Positions 25,801 to 40,800 of a stretch of DNA of 64,000 bases are shown here, one piece after another (the stretch's first letter is position 1; the number at the start of each line of letters is the position of its first letter). This DNA comes from Cloeon dipterum (Eukaryota; Arthropoda; Insecta; Ephemeroptera; Baetidae): positions 27,456,501 through 27,520,500 of the forward strand of contig NC_088787.1 in assembly GCF_949628265.1 (NCBI RefSeq). Reading direction: 5' to 3'. The notes beneath the pieces were generated by a model that saw nothing but the letters and a program-made list of their open reading frames with translations, had not been told where the DNA came from and searched no databases. Both the position numbers and the translations under genes were made by a program.

Positions 25801-28800
25801 TTCCCTCTCGACTGAAGTTTTCCATAGTATTTTCCTCTTCATTCGGCCCTCTCATGGATTCTGCGGGCCATTTACAGAAAGCAAGTTGCCATTAAAGCTC
25901 AGCTCCACGGACAGAAATTCCTTTCACAGAACTTTAGGCGCAAATTTCGCAAGCGCCCGAGAGACTGGAAACTAATTCTGCGCAGAGCCGTGCGTCGACA
26001 GTCTCAACAGCCAATTTTACGGCCCATTTCGCGTATTATCAAAGGGCGGCCAATCTTTCGGCGCCACTAGAGTGTTTCGGCAGATTAATAATATTTACCG
26101 TTGCTCAGGATGTAGTTGTAGGACTTCTTCATGCAGTAGGTTGAGTTTCCGCACTCGGTTATGTACTTGCTGGTGGGGGTGAACCTCTGGCAGGCCGGCT
26201 TCATCTCTTTGGTGTCTTTTTGGAGGGCCGGCTTGACGGAGCAATGGTAACACTTGATGGCGTCAGTCAGGGTGGAGCCCAGCACCACTGCAACCATTCA
26301 AAAGAGCAGCGTCAAACAAAAGCATTCACACAAAAGAAAGAACAACTTTTCGCCCACATCTACCCCTTTATCCCTTCACGTGCTGCGTGAAATTCGGCTC
26401 TTTTGTATTAATTTTTTTCCGGCTATGCGCCAGATGTCTCTCTCTTTGCATTTTAAGACAGTTTACTCGTCAAAAAATGAATCGTTTCGCTGTACGTTAA
26501 AAATCGATCGTAGGAGTGGGAATTGCGTTGAGTTGTCAGAGGCATGTGGTTATAATCGCCAGCAGATGCGGCTATCGTCGAACAATAGAACAAGAAGTGC
26601 GTCATTTTTTGTGATCAAAGCCGGTCATACAGCTCTGATTAACCAAAAGGCTTGTGTTGCACTTATTGGAAAATTCTCATACATAGCCATGTGTTTTGAA
26701 CTACACACTATCAGTTGCAAGCGGAAGATGGTGGATAAATCAATGTTAAAACTGATAACATTGAACACAATAAGTTGCTGCGGCTAGTAATAAAATAAAT
26801 CAAACATTATCTTTGATTTGCTTTAGTCTTGATTTACTGCTCGTTACTTGCCTTATTTTTATTGCACATTTTTGCTGGAATCTGCAGTTTTTCTTTGATT
26901 ATAGGAGTTTCGTTAGGCTATTTTGCTTACAAACCGCGTGATAAGTCTCGCATATAAAGCAAAATCACAGTCGAATGACACGAGAGGAAACAAAGAAATG
27001 CATACACAATAATCGGCTACATGGCTATAATCGAGGGAGTTAATGACCTTTGGGCGTCACCTTGACCTAATATCGCCGCTCGCTACGTGTCTCGGATCGG
27101 ATAGCCGCAAAAGTGCACTCGCAAAGTAAATCATAGCTCAATGCATCTGTGCGTGCATGGCGACGAGAAAAAGAGAGGACGACTGCACAGGGTCCGTGCG
27201 CACAATGCGACCTTCTCTCCCTGTGCCTTTCGAAAGCATACTTCTTGTAATATGGGACTTTTCCATGGGATAGGCCAGTTTCTTTGCATAACGAGCCTTG
27301 GTGCTGACTGCGCGCTAAGGTTAGTGACTTTGGCTAAAAGGAGCGATGCTCAATGGGGAAAAGTAGGCTACGCGCCTCTGGAATTTATTCCACCACACAA
27401 CGCACAAGAGGAAAATTTAAAGACGTCGCGACTGGTTTGTGAAATCTCTCACACAGCCAGTTCGATGGCCGTTAGTATTCGGCAAGCACGTGTTCTGTAA
27501 CGTTATAATTTGATTCGACCGAATGGCTGAAAAATTACGTCTGTTTTAGTTAGAGCAAACATAACCTTTCAAATTTCTCAACTCTCGATAATATGCTCTA
27601 AAGCAACTAAACCGGACACACGGGACCATACTTTCACCATTTTGATAATAACAAAAAGAAAAACGCTCGCTTTCATCTTTGTCAGATTCATACGAGTTGA
27701 CAGACCGTGTAAAACACTTCATCAAAAGTACGAATTTGTGGTCTCCCGCACATGTGCGTGTTTGCGTGTTGCTTCCTCTTTTTTTTCGTAAATCTCTCCG
27801 ACATTTGGAGCATGCATTATTTTTAACTCGTCTCGTTCCACATTCTGGCCAAGTGTCTCTTTGCGGCCCTTTCGTATTTGCGCGCAATCCATGCTGGCCC
27901 GGATGGGATCATATCACATGAGCCGGTGTAATACTTCTTGTTACGCACATCGAGAAAGGAGATGATCGCACACAGCAGCATATAATAACGAGACTCGGGT
28001 GTATCGCAAATGTGGGTCACCACTGCTTCTCGCCAAACGCTAACTGTAAATATTATCCTGGCTGACTGAGTGAAGTTAACTCGTCTGCCTGCACGCGTCC
28101 TGTAGGCGCCGCTTACGAAAGTGCCATAAAGATGGTTTGCAATTTCAGCTCATTTCCTGGGATAGAAGAGGTCCGAAAGGGATTCTATATTTTACATCAC
28201 TGCCTACGCTTCATTAAATTTCACGATTTTCATCACGTAACGAGTAAACTTCTGCATCAACTATCAGGTGTCTTTCGACGAAAATGTCTCAATCATCTGC
28301 CGAGTATCTTTTACATTTGGAAAAAACGTCTAGGATTCGCGACCTTGTCTGTAGACTGCTGTGCGTAATCGGTTTTTTCCCATGCAAGCCACCCACCCTG
28401 TAACAATTGATCCGTGAGCAGGCGCGTGATTCATTCCAAGGATGCAACCCGCTCGCCCGTCGACTTATTTATTTGTTTCATTTATGCCGAGAAACGAGTG
28501 TATGTCTTTTTGTCAACACTCATTGAGCGAGTAGACCTTCGTTGGAGTGGTGATTCAATGGCGTTTTGTGCGAGTACAAGGCATACGTAATTTTCCTCTG
28601 CAGCGCAATCGCTGGAATTTTCGCTCCGCCGCATGCCACCGCTATAAGTTGCATCACACTCGGTGCGATAATTAAAAGAAATCAACAAAAATAAAGATCG
28701 GTAGTGCGTGAAAAATTAATTCGACGTCACGATGAGCCTCCCTGGACACTTGGGTCGTTGCCAAAAAGGCTAGTTGCATTTTTATAACGCGACCACCCTA

Positions 28801-31800
28801 ACAGAAATAGCGGCAGGCGTAGTCGTTCAGACTCCATCAAGAAATAGAAAAGCATGTTATTTGCTCAAATTCTTTTTTACTGCTCTAAAAGGTCCATTTG
28901 GAATTTCTCTTTGCTCTGTTTATTTTGCTACGAAATGCCATTAAATAGTTTGATTAGTTAATAATAATTAATGAACTGTTTGAAACGAAATTGTGATAGA
29001 TAATACCCAACAAATTATCTCTGTAAATTAAATATTTGCTGATGACTTGAAAAAATGTAATTAATGGTACAAATTAATGTGTAACGCGAGGCGAGGCGGC
29101 AACATCATGCTAAACAACGCGCAGAGTTGCGCTTCTGCCGTCTATATTTAGGTTTCGGGCGTAAACAGCCGGCGCTCAATGGCAATTTCCTTGATGAAAA
29201 GCCCAGCTTGCAAGCCCTCAAGTAGCTCATTTGCAGATAGCTGCCGCACTCCTCACTCGCGCTCTATACGGCATATTTAACGACAAAGAAAACAGGTCTA
29301 CCGTTGCAATCACGTTTTCGGTCTTTTTCATAATTGGTGGAGTTTGCAATTAAAGCTTCTGCGTCCTCCATTTCCCAGAGCTTTACTTCATAATAGGCAT
29401 GCATTTCATCACGTCAGCCAGCCAGCATCTTCTCCGATTCGCAGACATGCCGGAAAAAACGATGTTTGCAAGTGCTTCGAAAAAAGGCAGAGAAAAAAGA
29501 CACTGACTTTAACAACGCGAATTGCAAGTAATGCACTCAACAGCGGCATCTTTCTCGCTTTTCTTCACACCATGGCCGCGCGCGCGTCATTATTCCGCGC
29601 GCTGCTCTAGTTCAATTTGCACTCGTCCTGCTCCAGACCGGAGGATCAGCACGAACGCTCATGAAGATAAATTAGAGAGAGTTTTGCAATGTTGAAAAAA
29701 TTATCTGCTTTGTGTGCAGGAACATGACTGCGAACATGACATTTCTCTGTGCTGCTTTTCTCAATGTCTCGGGATGAATAATGACAGCGCAAGAAGAATG
29801 ATACATCGGATTCTCCTTCCATTATATGAGCTGGTGTTTCTCTTCTCCTAGAAGAATCGCGGAATTTAAAGCAGTCGACTCAGCTAGTTCCTAATTCGAA
29901 TTGGCCGCTTTTGATGTTGCCTAGAAGGCTAAATTGCACAAAAAGAATGCGTGTAGGAGATGAGCAAAAAAATCGTCAGCTTGTTTGCAATGTAAATTGC
30001 TTTAAAATTAGTTGACTTTTAATTTCCATGGTGTTTGGACGACGAGTTGCTGGTGAAATAAGCTGCTAACTTTGCCTAAATTTACTCGGCCGTGCAAGCG
30101 TTCATCCCTTTTTGCAAACACCCTCTCCATGTGCAAACGAAATAAGACAGCAGGCAGGCCTATTTAGCGTTGCTTCCATCACCAGCGGAATTATAACTAG
30201 AAAAAGAGTTGTCTGCTCCTGTCTCGAAATTACCGGTCAGTGGTAGTTTCAACTGGCAAAAATTGCGCTGCTCACCTTGAAACATCTTTCAAGATGTTTA
30301 CCCCAGCACCTCCCATATTATGCGTGCAAGCAATTTCGCGGAGAGCCGCGGGCGGTGAACAAACTGCCGAATTACCCACCTGCCACCCCTCTCGACTCGC
30401 GGAAATTAAATTTCTCCGCGTGGAGTCGGGCGGGCGTCATTTGTTCCTTACTTAGGGCTGTGTGCTGCGCATCACGTGTCTAGCATGGTGCATGGTGTGT
30501 ATATTTTTTTTCTCTCGGGGAGTCTGCGAGCAGGAAAAGCGTCTGGCTGAGGGCTGACGTCTGCTCCCAACTTTGCGCTCTTACTCAATGCAGCCTATTG
30601 TGAGCGAAGTGGTCGCTCCAATTAAAGCGCTGATGAATGTGGGTAAAGCGAACCGGCGTCCGGCAGTGTTGGACTAGATCGATTCAAGCACTTTACCACT
30701 CAACATTTATGCCAACGAGAACCGAGCAACAACGTGTTGTCGTGATTGTTTGCAAGCCGATTCTATTTCCTGCACAAAATTAATTTGACTAGAGGCAGAT
30801 TTAGTGACAAACATTTAAATTGATTTAACTTTTGGTTGTCAAAGGAAACAGTCTTTTAAAAACCTTTAAGAGCATTCAGTGTTAGTTCGTTGCAAAAAAA
30901 TATCCAATAACATTTCAGAAAGAAGATGTTAAGGATTTGCAACTGTGCTATATGACTACAAAAAATTATTAAACGGTTTAATGAAATTCCACGATTCGTT
31001 AATCGATTAAATATCAAGTTGATCCAGTTATGAGTTGATCTGCTTCCACCGCGATTTGCTCGTCAGAGCCGCAAACAAGCTTTACCGAGATTCAATTCAA
31101 TTTTCCCGCCGCTCGTCAAAGCGATTACTTTCTGGGTAATTTGGCGCACGTTTACTCTATTCAACCCCGACGAACCCTCGCAATCAGGCCAAAAGAAAGT
31201 TTTTGTGGTGCGCCTCCCACTGTTGGAGCAGCCACATTTCAATCAGCACACGCCTGTTTCTGTTTCTGTTCCGGAATGGACCCGGCGCCGCTTCTGCCTT
31301 TTGTTCCAGCTCGAATCGATGTGGTCTATTTGATACACGCCTGCTCGTATTTTTATCCGGAGAAGAAGTCAGTCGGCTGCGTTTTTGTGTATGTGCACAT
31401 TATACACACTCCGCGCCCTGCGTTGTGTGCGTGGATGGCGGAACCGTGGCGCCGCAGCCGCCGCCTCCAGCCCCCCGCTATAATTCCGTTCGTTGATGGT
31501 GCATGCAGATACATTGCCGTTTTATGTGCATGTATGCGTGTACCATAACACGCGATTGTGCTCGCAGGGTTGGCTGGCGGGCAGGCGTTGCGGGTCACGC
31601 GCGCTCCATCCGAGAATGACCGACTCGTAAATTATGATTTTAGCACCGCTTTTCATATTTCACGCCCAGGGAGGCTTTTTGTTATCTCCCTGCGTCCCAG
31701 TGCCCGGAATTATTGAATTCCAGCTTGGGAAGGGTAGAGCGGTTGGCGATTTCTCGGACAGAGCTTGGGAGTTTAAAAGCTAGTCTGTTTTTTCCATTGA

Positions 31801-34800
31801 CCTTTTATTTTGCCCTCTCTTGAATTAAGAAAAATAATTATTGCTGGACTTTAAAATAATCTGTTACAACTTTCGTCTGAAAAAAAACTCAACTCAAATG
31901 GATTTTTTACTTCGCAAATGAAGATTTCGTAGAATTTTTTATAATACGAAAATGTGATAAGGCAGTGAACTAGAAACATGCTCATTTTCTGTTAAAAGGA
32001 CCCAAGAGATTATAAAGGCGAGCCGTAGGCTTAGAGTCTGCTTTAATGACATTAAAGTAGATTACAAGGTAAAAAAGAGCAAAGCTCTCTTGTCGTCCCC
32101 GACGCAGATTCTTACGCTTGGCTGACTTTTTTCTGTCGATATTTTCATTTGATGCATTTAAGTCTTTTATGCTCTTTCCACTTGAACCAAGATGTCTTTA
32201 ACCTCGGTTCATCTCCAGACCATTTCTGATTTCGTGCCAGCCCAGCCTCTCTCGCACAATGGATTTTCCTTTCCGAGAAAGTCAAAAAGCCGCCGCAAAA
32301 TGGGAAACATTTTGCGCCGGTGCGGCTTTTTCCGGCCGTCGAATTTGCATGGAGAATACCTCCCGACGAGAAAATCTGCAGCTGTGAGATGAGCGTGTAT
32401 TCCACTAAACTCTAATTTATGCACGGCCACAACTTTTGCACTGAGAGTTTGGCTGGCGGATTCAAGCAGAGCGTCTGACGCGTGCCAAATTATCTCGGCT
32501 GCGGCCGAAAAAACAAATTACACGCCAGGGAAAACAAATACACTGGCCGAACTGCAAGAATTTCGCTCGTAACTTTCCCAGCTAGACGTCTGTCTCATAA
32601 ATTCGGCATGAATATAGAAAGAAGAGCAGCGCTGCAATCAATAAAAAACGCTTGCAGTTTTTAGCAACGCGCCAGATTCGCAGGAAATTAAATTCCGAGG
32701 CTGTTCTCGGGTATGTGCGGTTGGAGACCAGCGGTTTTAAAATATAATAGCACAACCAGGAAAGGAGTAAAGAAAGCGAGTCTGCTGCTGGCAGTTGTAT
32801 TTTGAATATAAACCCCGTGTTTACTCTTGGCGACCATATGGCATTCTCGCCTCTTGGGGTCCTTTTTATCAGCGCGGGAGAAGGAATTTTTTGGATGCCT
32901 CCGTGGGGTTTGTTTATTTTTCTTGTAGCACAGGGAGTAATTTTCCTGAGTGTGCTTTCCTGACGCTAGCGAAACAAACACTGCGTTTCACGTTTCATTT
33001 GAAACTCAAACATGGAATTTCGCAGATTGTTTGCATTCAATGCTCGAATCAATTTGAAAATTTTGTTTGAATTTCACCTAGGAATTTTTACATTGATTTT
33101 AAAATCTAATCAATTCAATTAAGAAATCATCTCGTGCCTTTCAGGAACCGTGTAACCCGAGCACACTCACTGAGTGTGTGCACGAATTTCCCAGCTCTAT
33201 TTCCCCATTAAATCCGGCTTTGAGCTAATTTATCCTTTGTCGACTGAGCATTTTAAGGTCCAATTTTGCGAGAACTCCGCCTTTCGCTTTGAGTGTCCAT
33301 ACAATAACGCGATTAGCTGCCTGTGAGTCCTTCTAAAGTCGTGGGCGTGAAAATCCCTTGGAAGTCGCTCACAGGCACATGGCTGCTAGATCTCGTGGGA
33401 ATATTGGACAGCTTCAAATTTATTAGCGCCCAGCAATGCGTGCCGAGCCATTCCGAATTCAATCTGGAAACCCGACGATGACTAATTGAGTCTCGTGTTC
33501 GCTGCAATGCAGGCCCTTTACGCCCTGCGATGAGTGCTGCGAAGCTGCTCAGTGCATGCAGTAAATTAAAGCGGCTGAAAATCCTGAAAAGGAGAAAGCG
33601 GCCAAAGAGAGTGGAGAGAACGAAATAAGAGGAGAGGCCTCGTGCTAATTGAACCGTTGTTTTCAACGGCAGCCGCTTTAGTGCCAAAGACCCGCTGCGC
33701 AAGTTTTGAGCCAAGTTTTCAGCTTCTGAGTGCGTGACTTTCCCACCAGATTGGAAAATCTTTGAACCCGACAGTCGGGTGCTCCCGTCCGTCACGTTTG
33801 CCGTTTTTCGATAACCACGCGTCCTTGCTGGTAGCAGGAAAGTGAAATTTCGTGTTGCCGCGTCAAATATTTAGAATAATAGACGTCTAGCTGAAAAAAG
33901 TTATCAATTCCATCCATTTGTTTACAATTAAAGGGATGTTAACCGTATCGAAGCCCATGCCATAATTTGAAGGTCCCACGTGCAATTTTTATACAAATAT
34001 TTTTTGCGTAATTTTTTTCTGTACGCCTCCACAGCAATACCGTCGTCCGAAAATGAAGTGCGAGGCAGTGACAAGAGAATACTGGTTTTCAAGGGTTAGT
34101 GCTGTGCTTCCAATCGGAACCGTGTCATTTATTCCAAACGTTGCTTGGGTTGGGCGGATTCGACTTTTATTGTTTTCGAAAAGGCATAAATTATCTCGAC
34201 GGGGCAAAGGAAGTGGCCGATGCAGCGTGCATTGTTTTCTAAAAAGCTGTCTCGACGACAACGACAACACTGAACTCGTTGATAACAGCTTGGGATAATG
34301 TGTGGCATTGTCAATGCACATTTATGCAAACAAAAGTAGTAATTTAAACCGTCCTTTAAAAAGATGAAGGCTATATAGTAAAATTAAATCGCCCTTTGAC
34401 CGTGAATGGCCGCTTCTTCCAACCACCATAAATTATTTATCCTCGCAATTACTCATTTGCTATGAAAGCCTAATAAAAATCTAGATTAAAATACTTAATT
34501 AACTCTGATCGTAAAATTCCTGAAGCCAAATCAAGTGTGCATCCCATAAAGCAACGCGCTCGGCCTTGAGTGCGCGACTGCGGCTATAAAATCAAAAGAA
34601 CCATGCTGTAGCTCTAGATTGCTATGTATTATTACTCATTGTTACTTCTCTCTGCTCTGAGATGTTGGTTCGATAAATGGTTCAGTGTCGGTCTAGAAAA
34701 GTAGAGTCGATAGGCTGCGCGACAAGAGGTTTTTACCCTTCGCGCGCACTGACACCGGCGTTTTCAATAATTCATACGTGTCGCTGATTAAACGTCGTAA

Positions 34801-37800
34801 ATACTAAACTAAGACGCGCACGTGCATTCAAAGCAAATTTCGAGCGGCAGATGCAGAGCAAGTGTTATTGTGAAGGTCGGAGTTGATCTCCTTGACATAA
34901 TCGGCTGCACTCTTTGCGCGGCTCAAGAATTAATTATTAACCTGCAGCCCATATGCACTGGGGCAGTACCGGCTGCACGCTGCCTTCGTCTAGCCGACGC
35001 GCAATTACGATGCGCCTATCAACCTGTGATATAACAACGATATGTGATTATCGCGAGAAAGATTACGCTACATCAGGTTTTTTGTTTACGCGGAAAAGTT
35101 CTTGTTTTGACGATGAGCTCGCTGTTGTGTTCGCGACTTATTTGTTGGAGTGGCCTGATCGGCTGTATCAAATTCAAGCCCTTCTCTTCACAACACTTCT
35201 CCTACTCGGGCCTTTTCTCTCAATTGTTTCCAACTATGACCCACTCAGATAAAAATCATCACAAATTAATCTGCGTCTGAAATACGAGAAATGACGCGAT
35301 TGACGTGAAATTGAAATTGCTATTGGATCTGGATTGATGTTACAACAAACCAACCAAAATGCTGTTCATATTCCAAAGTTTTGAATTATTTTCTATTGCA
35401 CTGCCTTTTGATTTCGCTCATGCACAGACTATTTAATTCAATACCACTCATTATAAGTAAATAATGTTCTTTCTGAAACTATGCCGAAAGGTGCAGTTCG
35501 TTACTGTTTATTGAATAATGACTAGCCGTATTCTTGTTCTGCGAGTTAATAAAAATACTATTCTTGGCCTCTAATTGCTTACATGTTAAAGCATATACTC
35601 GCCGAGTACGATTCATCGCCTTTACCTTGGTAACCTTGAGACTTCCCGCGGGATAATTATTTTCCCACTTGGTCATTTGAGAGTTAAATCCGTTTCGTTA
35701 AACCAACTGGTTTAAAATGTGGATCCCCAGCAGCATTTCGATTTTGCTTACGAAATTTCCAGCGCACTTGGGCTCCCCATCAATCCGGTTTGCAAACGGC
35801 GCTTGATTGATTAGCCTCTTAAAGCGGCCTGTTGAAGAAAGCTGGCAAAGTTTTGCACTCGGTCCATCAGTCGAAAACGGAAGAAATTGCTTGGCTGGGC
35901 AAAAAGGATGCTCTTGAGCCGGGTGTGCGCGTGACACCGCCAAGACCTCCCTAAAAAGAATTTATTAGCCCTGCTCCTGCGAGTGACAAATATTCACAAG
36001 ACGCCCAAGTATCGACCCGCATGTACATGTGCAACAAACCTACACTGCAGGACCGCGGCTGTTCGTTCGGCAGAAGGTCCCGCAGGGTGCCCGAGGGGGC
36101 GTGACACTACATTAGGTAATAATTATTGCTTCATTGGGCCACGTAATTGCACCCATCTGTAGCGGACCATGCACATTAGATTGCCTAATGGTGTACGTGC
36201 ACTTTGTGATCAAACCGTTTAATGGACTGCTACTGCGGCAAACTAACTAAACAGGAGAGGGGCTGTGCGCGATAGTCAATGTTTCTTTGCTTTAACTATG
36301 GTACCTTAATTCAAGAAATTAATTTCTAAAACAAATCCGTTCAACTTGGGGAAAAATCTCCTCTTTAAAAGAAAACTTATTGACATCTCTCTTTGACAGC
36401 TATGAAATATGAATATGTTTAAATCATAATATTTGATAAACAATATTTCCTTAAAAAGATTTTCAAAATTTGCATTGGCACTGATTGTGAGCATTTGATA
36501 TTGAAATGCATAAAACTTTTTTATCGTTCAGTCCATATTCTTAATCATGTCCAGAATAACAAAAATAACCAGCTAATGTAACAAACGCGTATTTTTGTTA
36601 CTCACTTCCCTTATGAACCGAAAGCGCTGTTTGCAAATCGGATTCAACTTGTTGTTCCTGCTCACAATAAATCATGCTGATCCGGAAAACGACGCCGGAA
36701 TTATTCCATCCCCTCCGGTTTTAATTAAAATAGCTGTTGGCAGGCAGTTTTGGCCCGGGAAATGTATTTTATTTTAGGTCTCTCTGAGGCGACTAGCTTT
36801 GAGCTCAAGGGGGTATGTGTTACTTTTTGCTCAGGCAAGCAAAAAAACAAAAAGCATTATAATGTCGCTCGCTTATTCTACACTACACCACGCCTGCTTG
36901 CGTGTGTGTTAATTTGTTGCTGTGTTAATAATACCCCTGTGTGACGACTCTTTTGGTATGGTGTGGCGTAAAATGATAAATTATTCGCGTGACGTCGTCA
37001 GTCTGTGGCCGAATTTGCATCCAAGCGAGTTATGTGATGAAAATAATGAACGATGCCTGAATACAATTTATTCCCATTTTTCGTAATTAATCACTCTGGA
37101 TCGAATGCCGATTGGGCCTATGTCGTTTGCCACGCTCTTCTCTCTAGAGCCTAAATTTGTTGAATTTTTTGGCCGACGGACTGTCACAGAATGTCAATGT
37201 TCCCCTGAATCGAACCAGTGTGCTACTTGCATCTTTAACACGCCAACTTTCCGTTTCGATCAGTGCCGCGGAATATATTATTTGCACGGCCTGTCAGAAG
37301 CTCACTCTTGCGGATCGATTGATATGAATTTCAAGCCGTAAATGTTAAAAGTGTCTATTTCCATCCACATTTTTTTGGGTTTTACAGACACGGGAAGTTT
37401 TTCTCTTGAATGAGACCGGAAAATCAATGATCATAGCAGCGTCAAAATGATTAAAAAGCCGGATTTCCCATAGAAGGCATTGACACTCGCGTTGGAATGC
37501 ATGCATGATGAAAATGTAAAACGGGAACGACCTTTGATGAAAAACGTTCAGCGTGTATTCATATTTTTTACACATGCGACCCCATTTGCACCGATGAACC
37601 CAACGAATAAATTTATCAGCGTCCACGGAATTACAGCGGCAAGGAGACCCTACATTTGAGGTCTCGATTAACTCCAACCAATATTTCACTGCGCTTTATC
37701 GTCCGTGATTAATTAAAATTCAAGCTAAAAGATTCACTGTGCTTGTTTGTTTTGTATATTTTTTTCGTTTCTCGAGACGGTGAAAACTCGGTTAAAAGTC

Positions 37801-40800
37801 AGTTTTCAAACGATTTCAAATACTAAGCAGTTAAAAGGCGCAGTGCTCGATATCAAGACGCAGCTCCACTATACATATGATACGCTTTGGCTGTTAATTA
37901 CTCGCTGCCGCCCAATGGCATCGGAGTGCGGTTTCGTTTCATTAGCGTGATGGCGTAAAAGGCTGGAAATAATTGCTTTTTTGCCGCCGAACCAAGGGCA
38001 TTATTCACCCTCGTCCGGGAAGAGTATGATGGTTTTTTAGGTGCATAGACGGCGCGCATTGCTGACTCAAGTAAGGGCGTTTTCTACCATTTATCCCATT
38101 TATCCAGCTTTTGAGAAGAAATACCGTAATCACGCCCAGCTAGACGATCTGTGGGCGCATCGCTCGTGCAATCAAAACAATTTCGCATTCTGTGTTAGTC
38201 AGTGGAAGCCCAAGCGTAAATATGATTGCGTCCAAATCGGTTTGAGTCTGCGTCGGCCTTCGTATCCAAATTATACACGCCTACGCGAAGCTATCTTCTC
38301 TGTTTTTTATGGTCGATAGCACTTTCGAGAGAGGGTGTCAGACAACAAAGCATAAATAAACGAAAGTAAAATCACTCGAGAGGTTTTCATATTCAATAAG
38401 CAGGTGTGTTCATGATTGATTCAAGGATAGGCACATCAAATCGTATCTATTTACGCAGAGAAGTGCTTCAAGTTGATTAAATGACATATTCTGCCGACGA
38501 TAGCCTCTTTAGGGAAATGTTCGCTAAACCAACGAAGTACATGATTTTCCGTTGTTGAGCCAAGAGACATTTAACATTCCTACATTTATTGCAATTATTA
38601 TAATATTTTATAAAATTTAACTAAATTTTAATTACATAACCGAATGTGAGTTTGTATCGATCGCGGTTTAAGTTCAAGAAACGGTCTAAAACCTGTTATT
38701 GCACGTGCAAAATCGACGGCAGGTCTATAAAAAAGCATTAAAACTGTGACCATGGATTTCCTAGTAAAGCCGGCCGGTGCTCCTCTTCTACCAGCAATTT
38801 ATAAAACGCAACGGTGTGCCTGCCCCATCGGTATTCAGCTCGCAAAAGGGCACAAGTTGAGTGCGAATCGCCGATTGCTCAGAACGGGTGGTCTCTTCAG
38901 CCGAATTTGATATGTCAACACACTCTCCGGCTCGATCGCGCTCAAGATCAAGAGGGAGCAAATCAATAAGCACGAACCCTCATCACGTATGTGGGCCTCA
39001 GCACAAATTTCGACAGCCTTAGTAATTTAATTGCGTTCGCCGCTGCTGCTCCCGTTTCCTCTGCTGCAGCGTTCGCGGCGCGCGGTTCAATAACCCGCTG
39101 AATTGTTATGCCAGCCCGAAATGGGATCTTGGCATGAAATTGGTCAGTTATGTTACAGCTTGGTAGCCAGGTTGTTGGGCCGGCAGGTGGGAGCTGTGTC
39201 ACTTGATTGCCTTGACTCTGCGCACAAATTTTGATCCGTTCCCTCAAACGATCGAAATTCGTTGAAAGTTATACAAGAAACAAACAAATCAACTGATCGT
39301 TGTGCTCCTTTTCTCCAAAAACCATTATAGCAGCCCAAATGATTGCTTGTTAAATCTGGCAGCTATAAAGTGGGGAAAAAATTAACCACGAAAGTGTGCC
39401 AAAGAGAGGAGAACTCTTCTGAGATATACCACCGCAAAATAAACCTTCAAAAAATACAGTTCAGTTTAGGATAAGTGTCAACTATTCCTACCACGATGTG
39501 AAATGTTCAAAATTTCCCTGTACAACCCTGTTAGGGGTGGTCACCCATTCAAATGAAAAAAAAACGTTGAAAATTACCTGTTAGAGCGATGCAGGTGGCG
39601 ATTTGCGAAAATCGTGTTGCACTCATCTTGGCTTGTTCTCAGTTACTTCTTTGGCACCCAAGAAAGAAGAGCATATTATTTAATAATAACACGCCGGCAT
39701 GTCTCAAGTGGGCCGCTGCTTGGCCGTCGTAGAACACTCGGGCTCTAAGGCACTGTCTACACTGAAGAAAAGCAGGCAGCGGCGGTCCCGTTTGTTTGTT
39801 GCCTGCCTCGTCCCTTCTCTCGCGCGCACCTCCTCCGCGACCGACCGAACGACTCGTACGCGCTCTGAAGTTGCGGCCTCGAACCCGGCCCTTGTTTTTG
39901 AACTTGAATCCTCTACGCAATGTCACGTGCACAGACGAAGCGGCTAATTTGCCGGTTGCTAATTAACGCATAAATTTATACCCGCTACGTGTGGGAATGA
40001 ACGCACAACTTTTGCTTTGTAGATAACTTTGGTTGGAAATTTAATCATCTTAAGTTTTAACGGATCTCAAAAGCCTGATTTGTTTCTGTTATCAAATTCG
40101 TATAAAATTTGCTTAGTTTCCAGATTGTGAGAGTGGAAGTGTTATTCTCAATCAGCTGTTGGTATTATTTTAGATGTTAACTTTTAGAAGTCAATACAAT
40201 ATAAACTGTGCTGATTGCAAACCATTTTAGCTAAATTGATGAAACATTTTATATATTATGTATTTTCCAAAAAAGTGGTGAAAAGCTTGCGCGTGCCTTT
40301 ACCAATTCTTATATTGTTGCGAATCCTTTGTAATACTTTTCAAAGATGAATAATTTACTACATATTTGAAATAACCATATACGTTGGAGAGTGTGTAGAT
40401 GCTAAAAAAGTACTATTGTTAGCAAGTGGGTGATGACAAACAGAATGAGTATAAAATAGTGCCTTTAATGACGTGCTAAAATGAAAATTAATAAGGCCAC
40501 CTTTTCACTGGATGCAAAAAGTAAACCGTTGTGATGCGGATATAAAATGGGATTCTTTTGTCCACTTTAATGACGCATTTGCTTGAAAAAAATGACAAAA
40601 ATTTGTGTAATAATCCAACCAAGCAGTGCTCAGATTGTCGCTTAATTGGCTCATTTGCACGCTAACGATAATGCGTTTGTTTGTTTCAGCTGGCCCGGTT
40701 GCTGAACGAGCCGGACAAAAAAGGCGAACTGCCATTGCTACTCGCTTTGAATTCCAAACAGAGGACTTTAGCCACTTCCTTGGTCGAGCATGGAGCCAGT

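Larger units (their letters stand above)
22416..40689 (+). other. Giant intron 5 of ANKFY1 (18.3 kb), host of the Ly6 gene
   Basis: Runs from a GTAAGA donor to a TTTCAG acceptor, between codons for LVEHSNE and LARLLNEP. The next largest ANKFY1 intron is about 1.2 kb and many are 50-70 bases. It contains the three exons of an antisense Ly6-family gene. The stretch 22.4-25.0 kb is very AT-rich, whereas 26.8-39.5 kb is richer in CpG. No further coding exon was recognised inside; the longer open frames there look random. Confidence 0.85.

Noticed and set aside
26254..26787. 177-codon open frame on the plus strand
   Set aside because: Overlaps antisense the Ly6 exon 2 and has no family features; likely a chance frame.
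33313..33795. 160-codon open frame on the minus strand inside the ANKFY1 and Ly6 introns
   Set aside because: No recognisable domain, composition looks random, no splice context. Kept as non-coding unless transcription is shown.
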